NCBI GenBank assembly: GCA_021775195.1
Contig: JAJFIG010000235.1
Span: 1 to 6,271 of the forward strand
DNA: 6,271 nt
Source of the DNA: Rhodospirillales bacterium
GTDB lineage: Bacteria; Pseudomonadota; Alphaproteobacteria; Rhodospirillales; 2-02-FULL-58-16
Direction: 5' to 3'
This document shows, piece by piece, positions 5,466-6,271 of the stretch (position 1 is its first letter; the number at the start of each line of letters is the position of its first letter). The position numbers were made by a program, and so were the translations under genes. The notes below the pieces were generated by a model. That model was not told the DNA's origin. It searched no databases and saw only the letters and a list, made by a program, of their open reading frames with translations.

Positions 5466-5472
5466 TCTCCTG
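5466..5472 (-). promoter_or_regulatory. Ribosome binding site deciding the TTG start of flbT
   Basis: CAGGAGA on the minus strand lies six bases before the TTG at 5459. The nearest ATG is nine bases further downstream, outside normal spacing, so this site argues for the rare start codon. Confidence 0.7.
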
Positions 5473-5552
5473 ACAGGGTTACTCGGCGTCGTTTACGAAG
5501 CGCGAGCGACCGGGTGAAAAAAATATTCTCTGCCAAAAAGATAGTGACATAG

Positions 5553-5579
5553 GTGGCGAACGTAAACCGGGTTAGCCAC
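5553..5579 (-). repeat. Hairpin over the stop codon of the cytidylyltransferase gene
   Basis: On the minus strand GTGGCTAAC pairs with GTTCGCCAC (eight pairs with one T-C mismatch) around a nine-base loop. The left arm contains the TAA stop. A T5 run comes about 13 bases later and a T7 run about 29 bases later, both too far for a standard terminator. It may be a weak terminator or processing signal between this gene and flbT. Confidence 0.35.
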
Positions 5580-6271
5580 TTTGTTGCCGGTTAACGGCCG
5601 GGTCGGGCCGTCCTTGGTCATGGCGCATGGCGTTGATGGTGGCGATTTCCGGGTGGTGCTCGATCACCGACAGGACATCCTCCATGCCGGGGAGCGCCGG
5701 CGGTGGCGGCAGATGGGCAAACAGGGCCTCGAAGAAGGCTAAGTCTTCTGGATAGTCCAGAGTCCAGCGGTGGGTTGTGGCGGTGCCGCCGGGTCCGGCG
5801 AGGTTGGCGCGGCTGATACCGGGATGGTGCCGCAGCCATGGGGTGACGTGCTCGCGTTCGCCCGGTTCGCGGGCTTTTTCCGCCGCTGCCGCCAGGGCCT
5901 CGGCTGTGAAGGCCTCGCAATCGAGGCCATGGGGCCAGCTCGGGGGCATGTTGTTGGCGGCGTAATCGGCGTTCCTTTCGGCGCGCAGGCCAAGGACGGC
6001 ACTGGCGACCCGGGGATCGAGCAGCGGGCAGTCGCTGGTTACCCGCATGACGATGTCAGCGTTACAGGCCAGGGCTGCTTGACGGTAGCGATCCAGGACA
6101 TCGTCCTCGGAACCGCGGAAAACCACGGTGCCCAGGCGTCGGGCTTCCTCGGCAACGGGATCGTCGGTGGGCGCAGGCGTCGTTGCGCAACACACAACGT
6201 CAACACTATCGATTGCCCGGCAGCGTTCGAACACGTGAGCCAGCACCGTGCGTCCGGCAAGGGGCATCAGG
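5572..6271 (-). CDS. SpsF-type cytidylyltransferase (NTP-transferase), 5' end beyond window
   Basis: The family (PF02348; SpsF, NeuA/PseF-related) transfers CMP to acidic or other sugars in the cytoplasm, preparing them for glycan or flagellin glycosylation pathways. The frame continues past the right edge. The visible part begins LMPLAGRTVLAHVFERC, and family members normally have about 20 more residues with the nucleotide-binding QARMxSxRLPGK motif just before this. Counting from the internal ATG at 6267, the SpsF signatures are RGSEDDVLDRY (51-61), RVTSDCPLLDP (75-85, with the metal-binding Asp), HGLDCEAF (113-120), EREHVTPW (137-144) and RWTLDYPEDL (167-176). The C-terminus ends in a non-conserved polar tail with TAA at 5574-5572. 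It lies 112 bp upstream of flbT. The sugar cannot be told from sequence. Pseudaminic or legionaminic acid activation for flagellin is plausible from context only. Confidence 0.85.
   Translation of the reverse strand, partial: LMPLAGRTVLAHVFERCRAIDSVDVVCCATTPAPTDDPVAEEARRLGTVVFRGSEDDVLDRYRQAALACNADIVMRVTSDCPLLDPRVASAVLGLRAERNADYAANNMPPSWPHGLDCEAFTAEALAAAAEKAREPGEREHVTPWLRHHPGISRANLAGPGGTATTHRWTLDYPEDLAFFEALFAHLPPPPALPGMEDVLSVIEHHPEIATINAMRHDQGRPDPAVNRQQSG

Noticed and set aside
5518..5536. Sigma-54-like TTGGCA upstream of flbT
   Set aside because: The -24 half is good, but the -12 position is a T run without the essential GC, so it fails the spacing/GC test.
5517..5540. T5 and T7 runs (minus strand) after the cytidylyltransferase as an intrinsic terminator
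   Set aside because: The nearest hairpin (5553-5579) ends 13 or more bases before the first T run, so it does not form a standard terminator.

Overview
This looks like a chromosomal flagellar locus from a GC-rich alphaproteobacterium. Three points support that: a FlbT homologue, a family known essentially from Alphaproteobacteria; a sigma-54 (-24/-12) promoter in front of hook genes, as in Caulobacter-type flagellar hierarchies; and a near-match to a CtrA box. A Rhodospirillales-like (Magnetospirillum/Azospirillum-type) origin is my guess from the overall feel of the genes; it is not shown by the sequence. All supported protein genes lie on the minus strand, so transcription runs from high to low coordinates.

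In transcription order the window holds the following. (1) The 3' part of an SpsF-type cytidylyltransferase (5572-6271), which runs off the right edge. (2) flbT (5034-5459), starting with TTG. (3) A 194-bp gap with a CtrA-like site, a 12-bp palindrome and a possible 21-codon ORF. (4) A 281-residue, mostly helical protein of unknown function (3994-4839), followed by a clear intrinsic terminator. (5) A compact regulatory region (about 3761-3903) with, in order, a long inverted repeat, an IHF-like site and a sigma-54 promoter. (6) A hook operon fliK-flgD-flgE (3719 down to 1), with gaps of 30 and 70 bp and a good ribosome binding site before each gene. flgE is cut by the left edge.

The hook operon forms one assembly module. 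FlgE is the hook subunit, FlgD caps the growing hook so that FlgE can polymerise, and FliK measures the hook and triggers the switch to filament export. FlbT acts later, on flagellin synthesis. The cytidylyltransferase could supply CMP-activated sugars for flagellin glycosylation or surface polysaccharide. The unknown gene sits between the hook and flagellin-control modules and is the least explained part of the window.

I saw no RNA genes, mobile elements or CRISPR arrays. The long plus-strand open frames are antisense shadows produced by the strongly biased GC-rich codons of the minus-strand genes.
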